Source: Phycisphaerales bacterium
GTDB lineage: Bacteria > Planctomycetota > Phycisphaerae > Phycisphaerales > UBA1924
Assembly (NCBI GenBank): GCA_040217175.1
Contig: JAVJNT010000002.1
Location: 1,434,001-1,498,000 of the forward strand
Length of the DNA stretch: 64,000 bases
Direction of reading: 5' to 3'
Part shown: one piece after another, positions 8,840 through 17,376 of the stretch
Numbering within the stretch: the first letter of the stretch is position 1
Layout of the letters: every line of letters begins with the position of its first letter
The notes under the pieces: model-generated
Databases searched by the model: none
Told to the model about the DNA's origin: nothing
What the model saw: only the letters and a program-made list of their open reading frames with translations
Translations under genes and position numbers: made by a program

Positions 8840-10399
8840 CTACCGCCGGCCGCGCTTGGGGTCGAACGCCTCGCGCAGCCCCTCGCCCACGAAGTTCAGC
8901 GCCAGCAGCGTCGCGCCCAGCAAGAGGCACGGGAACAGGATGAGCCACCACAGGCTCTCATACGGATTCAACTCGTTCAGCCCGTCGGCCGCCAGGTTGC
9001 CCCAGCTCGGCAGCGGGGGCTTCACGCCGATCCCCAGGAAGCTCAGGAACGACTCCTGGAGGATCGCCAGCGGCACCGTCAGCGTCGCATACACGATGAT
9101 CGGCCCGAGCAGGTTGGGCAGCAGGTGCACGAAGAAGATCCGCCGCGTCGGAGCGCCCGCCGAGCGTGCGGCCTCGATGTACGGCATGCTCTTCAGGCTC
9201 AGCACCTGGCCTCGGATCACACGCGCCATGGTCAGCCAGCTCACGCCGCCGATGGCCAGCAGCAGCACGACCAGGTCGAGCAGCAGCATCGTCGAGTCGG
9301 CCAGGCGCCGCGGCGGGCGGGCCTCGAGCGCCATCGCGTCGAGCACCGCACCGTTGGTGAGAACGGGGGCGTCCTCGGGGTTCGCCTCGTCGTCGATGGC
9401 GCCGGCGGCCGCGGCTGCCTCGACCACCCCGTCGACGGTCTCCCGCAAGCCGAGCTGATTCGCGAGCTCGCCGAGCGCTGCGTCGGCGTCGAACGCTTCC
9501 CCACGCCACGCGGCCTTGTCCCGATCGCTGGCGTCGGTGCCCACGACCTCGGCCTGGCGGGCCTCGGCCCACGAGCTCCGCGCCTTCTGCTGGTTCACGT
9601 ACTCGTCGATCGCCGCATCGCTCGCGACGGCCAGCAGCACCACGAGCAGGATGTACGGCAGGCCAAAGAGCACGTCGACGATGCGCATCATCGCCGCGTC
9701 GGTCTTGCCCCCAGCGTATCCGCTGATGGCGCCGTAGAGCGTCCCGATGAAGACGCTGATGAGCGCGGCGCTCAGCCCGATACCAAGCGAGATGCCCCCG
9801 CCCGTCATGACGCGGTACAAGAGGCTCCGGCCCAGCACGTCGGTACCAAGCAGCATCGCAAGCCGGTTGCCGTCGTAGACCCAATAGTCGGCCATCGCGT
9901 CGGCCAGATCACCCTCGGTCGCCTGCCGAGCCTCGCGCTCGGTCACGCCGAACTGGGCCACGACCTCGACGACCGCCTCGGCCGGCACCAGCGCGTTGAG
10001 CTTCAGCCTGCTCTCCTCGCCGACCGCCCACCACGGCGGCAGCCGTCCGTACTCGGCACTACCGGCGTTGTATCGCGCAATCGTGACCGCGCCGTCGGCC
10101 CCCGCGCTCACGCCCGGGTATGTCGTCGAGGCAGGCGCAAGCGTCCAGAACAATCCGACCAGGCACACCAGCAGCATGAACGCCAGGAAGCCCATGCCCA
10201 GCATGCCGGCCCACGACCGCGTCAGCGGGTTGTCGCGCTCGACGGGCGGCGCCGCCATCGCCGGAACGGACTTCGCCGTTGCGGGGGCCGGCGCGTGCGC
10301 GGCCTCGGTGATCTCACCGGGCAGGTTGGGCGGGATCGACTGGCCCCTCTGCGGGATCGGCTCGAGATCCGGTCGGTCGCTGCCGGGCGTTTCACGCAT
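8840..10399 (-). CDS. OppC/DppC-type ABC transporter permease with large internal insertion
   Basis: 519 residues against about 300 for the family. Order: a polar N terminus, TM1 (GMLGMGFLAFMLLVCLVGLF), a periplasmic part, then the permease core with GTDVLGRSLLYRVMTG and GLSAALISVFIGTLYGAISG. An insertion of about 110 mostly acidic residues lies roughly at 256-368. The EAA loop region follows (PYIEAARSAGAPTRRIFFVH) and the family-typical end ESFLSFLGIGVKPPLPSWG...EGLREAFDPKRG. The start is ATG 10399, after GAAGAGGGG; a TTG at 10420 is weaker. No ATPase or binding protein adjoins it. It is the last gene of the minus-strand ligase/peptidase operon, 36 nt after the previous stop. Confidence 0.85.
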   Translation of the reverse strand: MRETPGSDRPDLEPIPQRGQSIPPNLPGEITEAAHAPAPATAKSVPAMAAPPVERDNPLTRSWAGMLGMGFLAFMLLVCLVGLFWTLAPASTTYPGVSAGADGAVTIARYNAGSAEYGRLPPWWAVGEESRLKLNALVPAEAVVEVVAQFGVTEREARQATEGDLADAMADYWVYDGNRLAMLLGTDVLGRSLLYRVMTGGGISLGIGLSAALISVFIGTLYGAISGYAGGKTDAAMMRIVDVLFGLPYILLVVLLAVASDAAIDEYVNQQKARSSWAEARQAEVVGTDASDRDKAAWRGEAFDADAALGELANQLGLRETVDGVVEAAAAAGAIDDEANPEDAPVLTNGAVLDAMALEARPPRRLADSTMLLLDLVVLLLAIGGVSWLTMARVIRGQVLSLKSMPYIEAARSAGAPTRRIFFVHLLPNLLGPIIVYATLTVPLAILQESFLSFLGIGVKPPLPSWGNLAADGLNELNPYESLWWLILFPCLLLGATLLALNFVGEGLREAFDPKRGRR

Positions 10400-10435
10400 G
10401 GGCCGTACCCCTCTTCCCAACGAACGCGTCGGGCC

Positions 10436-10879
10436 TCAGGCGTCGGCCTTGGGCGTGAAGCTCGCGCCATCGAGCACCGAGAACGTCACCATGTCGCCCA
10501 TCTTGAAATCCTGGGCATGCTGGCGATCGTCGGTCAGCGTGCAATGGAGCGGCACGCCCGCGTCGACGATGATGGTGTCCTTGCCGTGGCCCACGATCCG
10601 TCCCTGGACCTGCCTCGGCCGGCCGACCACGGGCTCGACGTACCGCCCGCCGCTCGGAATCGCGTCGACCCGCCGGGCCCGCGCCTGGATGGTGCCGAAG
10701 ACCTTGTCGCCCGCCTCGGCTTCTACCGGCGCCGTTGGCAGCAGGTACAGCACGTAGCTGGTGTTCGCAAAGGCCAGCCGGACGTGGGCCGGCTTGGTCG
10801 CGGTGGCGGCGACTGCTTCCTTCAGCGTCGCCCGGGCCAGCCCGGGGGCGATCTTCGTCGTCGGGGCGGGGTGGATCAT
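10436..10879 (-). CDS. Unknown small protein in the ligase/peptidase operon
   Basis: 147 residues from ATG 10879. The C-terminal half is beta-rich (RQVQGRIVGHGKDTIIVDAG, PLHCTLTDDRQ, FKMGDMVTFSVLDGASF) and looks like a small barrel such as an OB or RNA-binding fold. That resemblance is only by eye. The N-terminal half contains VRLAFANTSYVLYLLPTAP. No signal peptide or membrane segment. It starts 8 bases after the amidohydrolase stop, with no clear ribosome-binding site, and precedes the permease gene. An unrelated housekeeping role is possible. Confidence 0.6.
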   Translation of the reverse strand: MIHPAPTTKIAPGLARATLKEAVAATATKPAHVRLAFANTSYVLYLLPTAPVEAEAGDKVFGTIQARARRVDAIPSGGRYVEPVVGRPRQVQGRIVGHGKDTIIVDAGVPLHCTLTDDRQHAQDFKMGDMVTFSVLDGASFTPKADA

Positions 10880-10887
10880 GAGCCAGT

Positions 10888-11607
10888 CTACGCCGGCAGC
10901 GCCGCCGCGAGGGCTCGGGCCAGCACGCTTCCCACGCGCCGCCGAGCGTTCACGCCGCCGATCAGCCCTTGTCGCACCTCGACCTCCACGCCCGCATACG
11001 AGTCGGCGGGGAACTTCCCGCGCAGCCACGTCGTCAGCCCGTCGTCGGTGCCCTTGTAGGGCTCGTTGAAAGGCAGCCGCCACGTCGGCTCAAGCCGCGC
11101 CAGCTCGGCGTTCCACGCCCCGCACACCGACGCCTCGCTCCCACGGTCCGGGTCGAAGAGCAGGCTGACCTCCAGTTCGCGAACGCGGCCGTCGAGCTCA
11201 TCCGTGCACGAGTGGATGCCCACGTGCAGCACACGCCGGCCCGCGGCGATCGCATCGTGCAGCATCCGCTCGACCGAGCCGCGGTGGCGGTCGTAGTAGT
11301 CACGCATGATCGTCGACCGGGCCGCGTCGTCCAGGTCCCGCGTAAAGCGGCTGAAGACGTCGCCCGAGTCGGGCGAGCGATTGGGCTCAACAAGCAGCCG
11401 CGTGAACGTGCACGCCACCAGCGGGTAGCTCGTCACGCACGCCATCCGCTGGGCCACGCCCAGGGCGCCGATGTCCCACCCGCGGTGGCTCGCCCGCACG
11501 TCCTCGGCGCCCTCGAACAGGTGCGCGTACGCGGGCGGCACCTCGTTGCCCCCGTGCTCGCACGACAGGACGACCACGTCCGGCCGCCATCCATCTTCGC
11601 TACGCAC
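10888..11607 (-). CDS. N-formylglutamate amidohydrolase-like protein
   Basis: 239 residues. The family removes N-formyl or related acyl groups from glutamate using a metal site. Seen: VVLSCEHGGNEVPPAYAHLF at the N terminus, HRGWDIGALGVA at 41-52, SRFTRDLDD, LHVGIHSCTDELDGRVRE, FNEPYKGTDDGLTTWLR and GVEVEVRQGLI, matching family order and length. The gene overlaps the end of the GCS2-like ligase gene by 8 bases, so they are co-translated. In histidine-degradation operons this enzyme sits with hut genes. Here it sits with amide-bond ligases and a peptidase, so its substrate is more likely an acylated product of that pathway (inference). Confidence 0.85.
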   Translation of the reverse strand: MRSEDGWRPDVVVLSCEHGGNEVPPAYAHLFEGAEDVRASHRGWDIGALGVAQRMACVTSYPLVACTFTRLLVEPNRSPDSGDVFSRFTRDLDDAARSTIMRDYYDRHRGSVERMLHDAIAAGRRVLHVGIHSCTDELDGRVRELEVSLLFDPDRGSEASVCGAWNAELARLEPTWRLPFNEPYKGTDDGLTTWLRGKFPADSYAGVEVEVRQGLIGGVNARRRVGSVLARALAAALPA

Positions 11608-12865
11608 GGAAGAGCGTCCCGTCGCGCAGGCAGTCGGCCAGCTGGCGATAGACCTCGCGCAGCTCCCCGCGCGTGGGGTAGCGTTTGACGGACCCGCCGA
11701 TGCGTGTCGACAGCGTGCCGGCCGCCAGCAGCCGGTTCATGACGGCCGTGTCTTCGTGGTCCTTGGGCATCACTTCCTCGGCCACGCGCTGCCACAGGTC
11801 CTTGGCCCAAACCAGCGAACCACCCATGCCGTGGGCGTCCAGCAGCGAGCGCTCGCGGATGCGGGTGCGTTCGGCCGTCCGGATCGTGTCGAGCATCACG
11901 TCGTGCAGCGCATCGGTCGAGACCCTCTGCTGCTGCTCGTAGGGCATCCACCGCTCCTCGACGTGGGCCCGCACCAGCTCGCTGACCAATCGAACGACGG
12001 CAAGGTCGGCGGCCGGACACTCCTGGATGTCCAGCAATCGAAGCTCGATCGCGCCGCGGTCGAACCGAGCCATCGCGCCGCGCGCGTTGGCGAACTCGTG
12101 CCGCAGCACGCCCGCCGGATCGAGCGGCGCAAGCTGCTCGTAGAGCTTGCCCAGGATGTCTCGCTCGTAGCCCTCGCGCGTGTACACCGGCTCGGGTACG
12201 ACCTTGGCGGCCATCAGCGGCACGCGCTTCGAGTTGTTGCGGTAGAACTCCAGCCGCTGGTCGGCCACCGGGCTCCAGCGCCCTTCGATGATCGGCGAGC
12301 TCGCCGCGATCGCCGGCACCAGCGGCAGCACCAGCCGCAGCGCCGCGTGCAGCCGCCCGAACTCCTCGTCGTCGCCGAACGGCAGGTTCAGGTGCGTGCT
12401 CTGCAGGTTGCTCCAGCCGTGACCCTGGCAGTTGAAGATCGCGTCATAGGCGCGGTACACCTCCGTGAACTCGTGCGGCCAGAGCTTCGTGTCCTTGAGC
12501 GGATCCATCCACGGATGCGCGCCCGTGGGCAGCAGCCGGCAGCCCATCTTCGCGAGCGCTTCGTTGGCGATGCCCACGTGCCGCTGGAAGTGCCCCGCCA
12601 GCCCCTCGAGCGACGGCGTGGGCTTCTGCGTCTTGAGCTCCAGCACGTGCAGCACCAGCTCGTTCGACCAGCTCACCGGGCCATCGGGCCCATCGGGCTC
12701 GGCCTCGCCGACCGCCGCGTCACCCGAGTTCATCGCGGCGAACAAGTCGTCGGCAACGGGCCGCACGTCGAGCGTGTCCGCATCGACGATCATGTACTCC
12801 AGCTCGATGCCGTAGGCGCCGAACAGGCCGATCGAGTTGCGCCAGGCTTGGGTGGCGTTGCTCAT
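11600..12865 (-). CDS. GCS2-family carboxylate-amine ligase (glutamate-cysteine ligase-like)
   Basis: 421 residues of the glutamine-synthetase-like fold that ATP-dependently joins an amino acid carboxylate to an amine, as in gamma-glutamylcysteine synthesis. Seen: GAYGIELEYMIVD at the N terminus, SNELVLHVLELKT around 67-79, ATP/metal-site segments GHGWSNLQSTHLNLPF and FDRGAIELRLLDIQECP, and a helical C terminus. True GshA has a known glutathione context, which is missing here. The start ATG overlaps the stop of the upstream ATP-grasp gene by four bases (ATGA). Substrates are unknown; the context suggests a two-ligase pathway. Confidence 0.85.
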   Translation of the reverse strand: MSNATQAWRNSIGLFGAYGIELEYMIVDADTLDVRPVADDLFAAMNSGDAAVGEAEPDGPDGPVSWSNELVLHVLELKTQKPTPSLEGLAGHFQRHVGIANEALAKMGCRLLPTGAHPWMDPLKDTKLWPHEFTEVYRAYDAIFNCQGHGWSNLQSTHLNLPFGDDEEFGRLHAALRLVLPLVPAIAASSPIIEGRWSPVADQRLEFYRNNSKRVPLMAAKVVPEPVYTREGYERDILGKLYEQLAPLDPAGVLRHEFANARGAMARFDRGAIELRLLDIQECPAADLAVVRLVSELVRAHVEERWMPYEQQQRVSTDALHDVMLDTIRTAERTRIRERSLLDAHGMGGSLVWAKDLWQRVAEEVMPKDHEDTAVMNRLLAAGTLSTRIGGSVKRYPTRGELREVYRQLADCLRDGTLFRA

Positions 12866-14316
12866 CGCGCTTCGAGCTCCCAGAAGAAGTGCTCCATGAT
12901 CCGGCGGTACAACTCCATGCCTAGCACCTGATCCTCCACGCCCGAATCGACGTTCGGGTTGTCATTCACCTCGATGACCACCGGCTTGCCGCCGACCTCC
13001 TTCAGGTCGACGCCGTACAGCCCGTTGCCCATCAATCCAGCCGCCTTGACCGCAAGCTTCACCACGTCGTTGGGCGCGTCCTCGACGGGCATGGTCTGCC
13101 AGTCGCCGTACTTGGCCTTCGACTTGGCCTTGGTCTGGTGATTCACGATCTGCCAGTGTCCCGGCGCCATCCCGTAGCGGCACGCGAACAGCGGCCGGCC
13201 CGCGAGCACGCCGATCCGCCAGTCGAAGTCCGTCGGCAGGTATTCCTGGGCCACGATCAGGTCGGTGTGCTCGAATTGCGCATCGAGCACGGCCTCGAGC
13301 CCGTGTTCGCTGTCCACGCGAGACACGCCAGCCGAGAACGAGCTGTCGGGCTGCTTCAGCACGCACGGGAAGCCCAGCGACCGCAGCCCCTCGACGGCGT
13401 TGTCGCGCGTCAGCACCAGCGTGCGCGGTGCGGCGATCTTGTGCCGCCCCAGCGTCTCGGCCAGGAACACCTTGTTCGTACACCGCACGATCGACTGCGG
13501 ATCGTCGATCACCACCATGCCCTCGGCCGCCGCGCGACGGCTCATGCGATAGGTATAGTGGTCGACGTAGGTCGTCTCGCGGATGAACAGCGCGTCGTAC
13601 TCGGCGATGCGCCCCGCCGCCGACTTGTCGATCAGGTCGCAGCGAATCCCCATCTTCTCGCCCGCCTCGACGAATTTTGCCAGCGCCTTCTTGTCGCTGG
13701 GCGGCATCGCGTCGTCGGGGTCGTGCAGGATGGCAAGATCGAACCGCGCCGCCGGGGCCTCCTTGGCCTTGCGAGGTGCACGCCGCAGGTATCGCTCGGC
13801 CTGCTGCACCACGAACGCCCGGTGGCTCTCGGGCACCTCGGCCAGCCCGAGCACGCGCACCGACGCCAGCCGCCAGTGTCCGTTATGCTCGAACCGCGCC
13901 CGCAGCAGCGGGGCGGGGAAGGCGTTGAACAGCGCCAGCGCCAGCTTGTCGTGGCCCTCGGCGGTGTTGTGCCCGAAGTACACGCTCAGCTCGAACTCGT
14001 CGCTCTTGATCCGCCGCAGGCTCTGCTGGATCAACTCGTCAAGGTCGTCGCCCGCGAGGCGAACCACCGCGGCTAAACGGATGTCCTGGATCGCCGCCAC
14101 CGACGGCAGGCAGCGATGACCCCGAGCCTCGGCCAGCAGCGACACGTAGTAACCCGACGCCTGGTACCGCAAGCTCCGGCACAGGTTGAACACCTTCCGT
14201 CCACGCCCGAGCGCGAACTGCGGGTCGGTCAGGTACTGATACGCCGACACGGTCTCGGCGCCCGGCACGTCCATGGGAAAGCGCTTGGGCGCATCCACGA
14301 TCAAGAGCGGCTTCAT
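12862..14316 (-). CDS. RimK-like ATP-grasp ligase with RLAN-type N-terminal domain
   Basis: 484 residues. The N-terminal part has the features of the RimK-like ATP-grasp N-terminal domain (NLCRSLRYQASGYYVSLLAE, then RGHRCLPSVAAIQD). The ATP-grasp half has FIRETTYVDHYTYRMSRRA, NKVFLAETLGRHKI, PCVLKQPDSSFSAGVSRV, VAQEYLPTDFDWRIGVL and, near the C terminus, VIEVNDNPNVDSGVED, which carries the Mg-binding Glu and Asn. These enzymes form amide bonds between a carboxylate and an amino acid through an acyl-phosphate. The start ATG at 14316 overlaps the peptidase stop by four bases. RimK itself adds glutamate to ribosomal S6, but this long form belongs to a different, less studied group. Substrate unknown. 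Confidence 0.88.
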   Translation of the reverse strand: MKPLLIVDAPKRFPMDVPGAETVSAYQYLTDPQFALGRGRKVFNLCRSLRYQASGYYVSLLAEARGHRCLPSVAAIQDIRLAAVVRLAGDDLDELIQQSLRRIKSDEFELSVYFGHNTAEGHDKLALALFNAFPAPLLRARFEHNGHWRLASVRVLGLAEVPESHRAFVVQQAERYLRRAPRKAKEAPAARFDLAILHDPDDAMPPSDKKALAKFVEAGEKMGIRCDLIDKSAAGRIAEYDALFIRETTYVDHYTYRMSRRAAAEGMVVIDDPQSIVRCTNKVFLAETLGRHKIAAPRTLVLTRDNAVEGLRSLGFPCVLKQPDSSFSAGVSRVDSEHGLEAVLDAQFEHTDLIVAQEYLPTDFDWRIGVLAGRPLFACRYGMAPGHWQIVNHQTKAKSKAKYGDWQTMPVEDAPNDVVKLAVKAAGLMGNGLYGVDLKEVGGKPVVIEVNDNPNVDSGVEDQVLGMELYRRIMEHFFWELEAR

Positions 14317-15092
14317 GATGCGGGACCGTCCTGCTTCGGCTCGATCACCAGCAGGTTCGCGTCGTACGTCAAGACGCCCAACATGATCGCCGGCACCAGC
14401 CGCGCCAGCGGCACGTCGTAGCCTTGCACCTCGAAGCCCGGGTTGTCGGCCAGGGGGTCGGCCACGCGCACCATGCGCGCTGCCTCGTCGTAGCCGTGCA
14501 GCACCACGAAATGTCCGCTGGGCTCGCCGCGCACGTCGTCGTAGTCGTCCTTGGGGCCGAACTCGCGCGCGCACTTGTAGAGGTACGTCGCGCTGAGCCC
14601 GGTCAGCACGGGCCGGCCGGCCGAGATAAAGCCCGAAACCAATTCGCTCGTCAGGTCCTCGAAGTGGATGGTGCCGCCGAGCCGCAGGAACTCCTGGTAG
14701 CTCTCGGTCGCGACCGGGAAGCGCATGTCCTCGTAGCTCTTGGCTGCCACCTGTGCCGCGAGCTTCTCGCTCAACTGGTGCGAGTCTGCCCGCCCCTCGT
14801 CGTCGAACCACGTGGGGTCGAACATCTGAAGGTTGAACGTGTAGAGCGAGGCCGAATAGCCCTCCTTCAGCGCATGCACGCCCAGCATCACGGCCAGCGT
14901 TCCGCGCCCGGCTCCCGCCTTGTTGAGCGACCGCACCGAGTCGATGACCGACTCCAACGGCCGCTGGTCGCCCCAGAACTTGTACACGGCGTGCAGGCAG
15001 GTCGGCCCGCAGGTCTCGTCGTCAGGCTGGGGAAGGATGTCGATGTCCAGCAGCCGCGAGTGCGCGGGCGTGCCGAGGTCGGGTTGTTCCAC
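14313..15092 (-). CDS. C39-like (papain-fold) cysteine peptidase
   Basis: About 259 residues. Seen: the active-site arrangement ILPQPDDETCGPTCLHAVYK with Gln22 and catalytic Cys28, the histidine in GHFVVLHGYDEAARMVRVAD with a following Asp, and an N-terminal strand region. There is no transporter fusion and no signal peptide, so it probably acts in the cytoplasm on peptides or isopeptides. The start is uncertain: GTG at 15092 (with GGATGGGG upstream) or GTG at 15113. The open frame runs far upstream but lies opposite the divergent DUF155 gene. First gene of the overlapping operon, followed by the ATP-grasp gene through an ATGA overlap. Confidence 0.8.
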   Translation of the reverse strand: MEQPDLGTPAHSRLLDIDILPQPDDETCGPTCLHAVYKFWGDQRPLESVIDSVRSLNKAGAGRGTLAVMLGVHALKEGYSASLYTFNLQMFDPTWFDDEGRADSHQLSEKLAAQVAAKSYEDMRFPVATESYQEFLRLGGTIHFEDLTSELVSGFISAGRPVLTGLSATYLYKCAREFGPKDDYDDVRGEPSGHFVVLHGYDEAARMVRVADPLADNPGFEVQGYDVPLARLVPAIMLGVLTYDANLLVIEPKQDGPAS

Positions 15093-15221
15093 GGAGTCGA
15101 GAACCCCATCCACGAGCCGGGCCTTGCCGCGGGCGTCGCGTCGTGCGACGCCGCGCCCGGCGTGGTGTCGATACTGTATATCGTCTTGCGCGCTCGCGCT
15201 CTTCCCAAACCGACGGACCCC

Positions 15222-16403
15222 ATGCCAAACCCCACCGACAGTTCCCACCCGTCCGCACTCCAACACGTCCAGCCGGCCGCCCCGGCAACGCCCGACGCAC
15301 CCGTCCGCATCTCGGGCTGGGCCTGGACGATGCTGGCCTTCGACATCGGCTTCCAGGTCGACCTCGACAAGGCCGAGCCGTGGGTCCGGGAAGCAACGCG
15401 TCGCCGCGTCGTCCGCGCCCGCCGCCCCGCGCCGGTGTGGTTCGACTACAGCCCGCCGCCGCTCATGCTCGTGCTCTCGGGCAGCGAGATCCCCGTGCTC
15501 GACGGCGAGCCTGCCCTGACCACCGACGCCAGCGTCGAGCTCTTGCTCTACGACTTCGGCGCCGCGCTGCTGACCTACAAGACGCCCCTGCCCGCCACGC
15601 TCGACCGCCTCCCCGACCTCGCCTGCGCCCTGCACGACAACACGGGGCTCGAGGCCGATGCCCGCGCCCACCTGACGCGCATCATGGAGGCCATCGGCGG
15701 CGCCATCGAACGCCCGAACCTCAGCGACGCCGTCGAGGACTACACCGCCTTCTCTATCGAGCAGTGGCCAGAGGACGCGTCGCCCGAGCAACTCGCCCGC
15801 GACTTCCGGACAGACCTGGCCATGGCCCTCGAGGCCGAACGCCAGCCCGTCTCGGACCAGCAGGCCGAGCGGACGCTGGGCGGGCGCATCGCCTACACCG
15901 ACAACGACCTGGCGATCATCGACTGGAACGCCGCCGTGCTCTTCGACCGAGAGCCCCAGGACGTCATCGCCGTGCTCCAGCACGCCAACGTCGAGCTGCT
16001 CGAGCTCCGCGTGCTCGACCAGGAGCTCGACGCCATCCTCGACCACGCAGACGAAACGCTCAACGCCATCGTGAAGCGGCGGATCTGGCCCGGCTTCGCC
16101 ACCGGCCGCATCCTGGGCCGCGTGGCCGCCGCCCACACGGACGCCGCCGTCATGTTCGAGGGCGTCAACAACGCCATCAAGCTGCTGGGCAACCAGTACC
16201 TGGCACGGCTCTACCGCGTCGCCGCCGGCCGGCTGGACCTGCCCGCGTGGCACGGCAGCGTCCATCGCAAGCTCGAGGCGGTCGACAACCTGTATGACAA
16301 GATGGAGGGCGTCGCGGGCACGCGCCGGCTCGAGACCCTCGAGTGGGTCATCATCCTGCTCATCCTCATCTCCATCATCCTGCCCTTCACGCCGATCTAC
16401 TAA
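15222..16403 (+). CDS. RMD1/YagE family membrane-anchored protein (DUF155)
   Basis: 393 residues. The DUF155 family includes yeast Rmd1-type proteins; the bacterial role is unknown. Seen: a charged N-terminal domain, FSIEQWPEDASPEQL, the conserved block RIAYTDNDLAIIDWNAAVLF, LELRVLDQELDAILDHADE, and the C-terminal LDLPAWHGSVHRKLEAVDN followed by RRLETLEWVIILLILISI, a single membrane helix at the very end. The layout suggests a tail-anchored cytoplasmic domain. The start is the ATG at 15222. It is transcribed away from the ligase/peptidase operon, the two starts being about 130 bases apart, so a shared control region is possible. Confidence 0.82.
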   Translation: MPNPTDSSHPSALQHVQPAAPATPDAPVRISGWAWTMLAFDIGFQVDLDKAEPWVREATRRRVVRARRPAPVWFDYSPPPLMLVLSGSEIPVLDGEPALTTDASVELLLYDFGAALLTYKTPLPATLDRLPDLACALHDNTGLEADARAHLTRIMEAIGGAIERPNLSDAVEDYTAFSIEQWPEDASPEQLARDFRTDLAMALEAERQPVSDQQAERTLGGRIAYTDNDLAIIDWNAAVLFDREPQDVIAVLQHANVELLELRVLDQELDAILDHADETLNAIVKRRIWPGFATGRILGRVAAAHTDAAVMFEGVNNAIKLLGNQYLARLYRVAAGRLDLPAWHGSVHRKLEAVDNLYDKMEGVAGTRRLETLEWVIILLILISIILPFTPIY

Positions 16404-16603
16404 CCGCTCGGGTTCTGTTCCGAACAGTTCGTGGATTTCCCAAGCGGACTTGCCCGCGGAGCATCACGATGTGCCCGCGCTTTCGAGAACTTCTTGAAAC
16501 CGACTTCTCAGACGCTCGAAGCGTCGGCTATTGACCACATGGGGTGGTCGCAGTTTCGTGGACGGCTCGCAGGTTGCGCGCCGCCACGGGGAGAAGGAAA
16601 ACC

Positions 16604-17260
16604 ATGAGAGTTACTGCATTCACGGCCGCCACCGCGGCCCTGGCGGTCGCCGCAGGCGCGTCCGCCCAGATCGACGTCATCGGGGGGCAGACCAGCGTGC
16701 TGCTCGACACCGACACCCTGTCCGCCGCGGCCAGCCTCGACCTGTCGAGCGTCTCGCCCGACGTGATCGCCCCCGGCTCGCTGGGCGACTCCAGCGTTGC
16801 CTTCGGCATCAACGCCCGCGACGCCGCCTCGCTGCCGACGACCTTCAGCTACGGACCCGACCTGGCCACCTTCTCGGGCGCCATCGAGCACACGGGCAGC
16901 GTCTTCTTCAACATGGATTCGGTCGAGGTGGGCAACTTCACCATCGGCTTCGACGCCGGCCGCGTTGGCGGCGACCGCAGCGGCTTCTTCGTCGAGAGCA
17001 CCACCGGCATCGCCGCCATCCTGTTCGACGTGGCCGCTCCCAGCGACCTCTCGGCGACCACCGATGGCCTGCTGATCGAGGCCGACCTGCTCGTCTCCAA
17101 CGAGTTCGCCACCTTCCTGTCGGACGCTGGCCTGGCCGCCTCCGACCTCACCGGCGCCGACGTCGGTGACGCCCTGGTCGAGGGCGTGGTGCCCGCGCCC
17201 GCGACGGCAGCGCTGCTTGGCTTCGCTGGCCTTGCCGCCGCCAACCGTCGTCGCCGCTAA
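16604..17260 (+). CDS. Secreted protein with PEP-CTERM-like tail
   Basis: 218 residues: signal peptide (MRVTAFTAATAALAVAAGASA), a beta-rich mature region (SVFFNMDSVEVGNFTIGFD, GDRSGFFVESTTGIAAILFD) and the tail VVPAPATAALLGFAGLAA followed by Asn-Arg-Arg-Arg-Arg. This is the usual PEP-CTERM arrangement. The start is the ATG at 16604 with GGGGAGAAGG just upstream; the longer frame from 16544 lacks a signal. It is followed by a good terminator, so it is probably monocistronic. The protein is expected in the envelope or outside the cell; its function is not readable from the sequence. Confidence 0.78.
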   Translation: MRVTAFTAATAALAVAAGASAQIDVIGGQTSVLLDTDTLSAAASLDLSSVSPDVIAPGSLGDSSVAFGINARDAASLPTTFSYGPDLATFSGAIEHTGSVFFNMDSVEVGNFTIGFDAGRVGGDRSGFFVESTTGIAAILFDVAAPSDLSATTDGLLIEADLLVSNEFATFLSDAGLAASDLTGADVGDALVEGVVPAPATAALLGFAGLAAANRRRR

Positions 17261-17326
17261 TCGCGATCCTCTCGCAGCAAGACGACGCTCTTTCCTGACC
17301 TTGGTTTCAGACGACTGATCAAGAAC

Positions 17327-17360
17327 GCCCCGCGACGCTCCCGTCCGGGGCTGTTTCTTT
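17327..17360 (+). terminator. Rho-independent terminator
   Basis: GCCCCG (17327-17332) pairs with CGGGGC (17346-17351), followed by TGTTTCTTT. It lies 66 bases after the stop of the PEP-CTERM-like gene. Confidence 0.7.
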
Positions 17361-17376
17361 GGGAACCCCTCTCAGC

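Noticed and set aside
14313-16265. 650-codon version of the C39 peptidase frame extending across the DUF155 gene
   Set aside because: The upstream part is antisense to the conserved DUF155 coding region; the real peptidase begins near 15092-15113.
16415-16427. Palindrome CTGTTC-C-GAACAG considered as a LexA box
   Set aside because: The spacing and half-site order differ from known LexA motifs (GAAC-N4-GTTC or GTTC-N7-GTTC types). It is only a short palindrome after the DUF155 stop.
16511-16525. GACGCT-CGA-AGCGTC hairpin considered as a terminator
   Set aside because: The stem is short and no T run follows on either strand.
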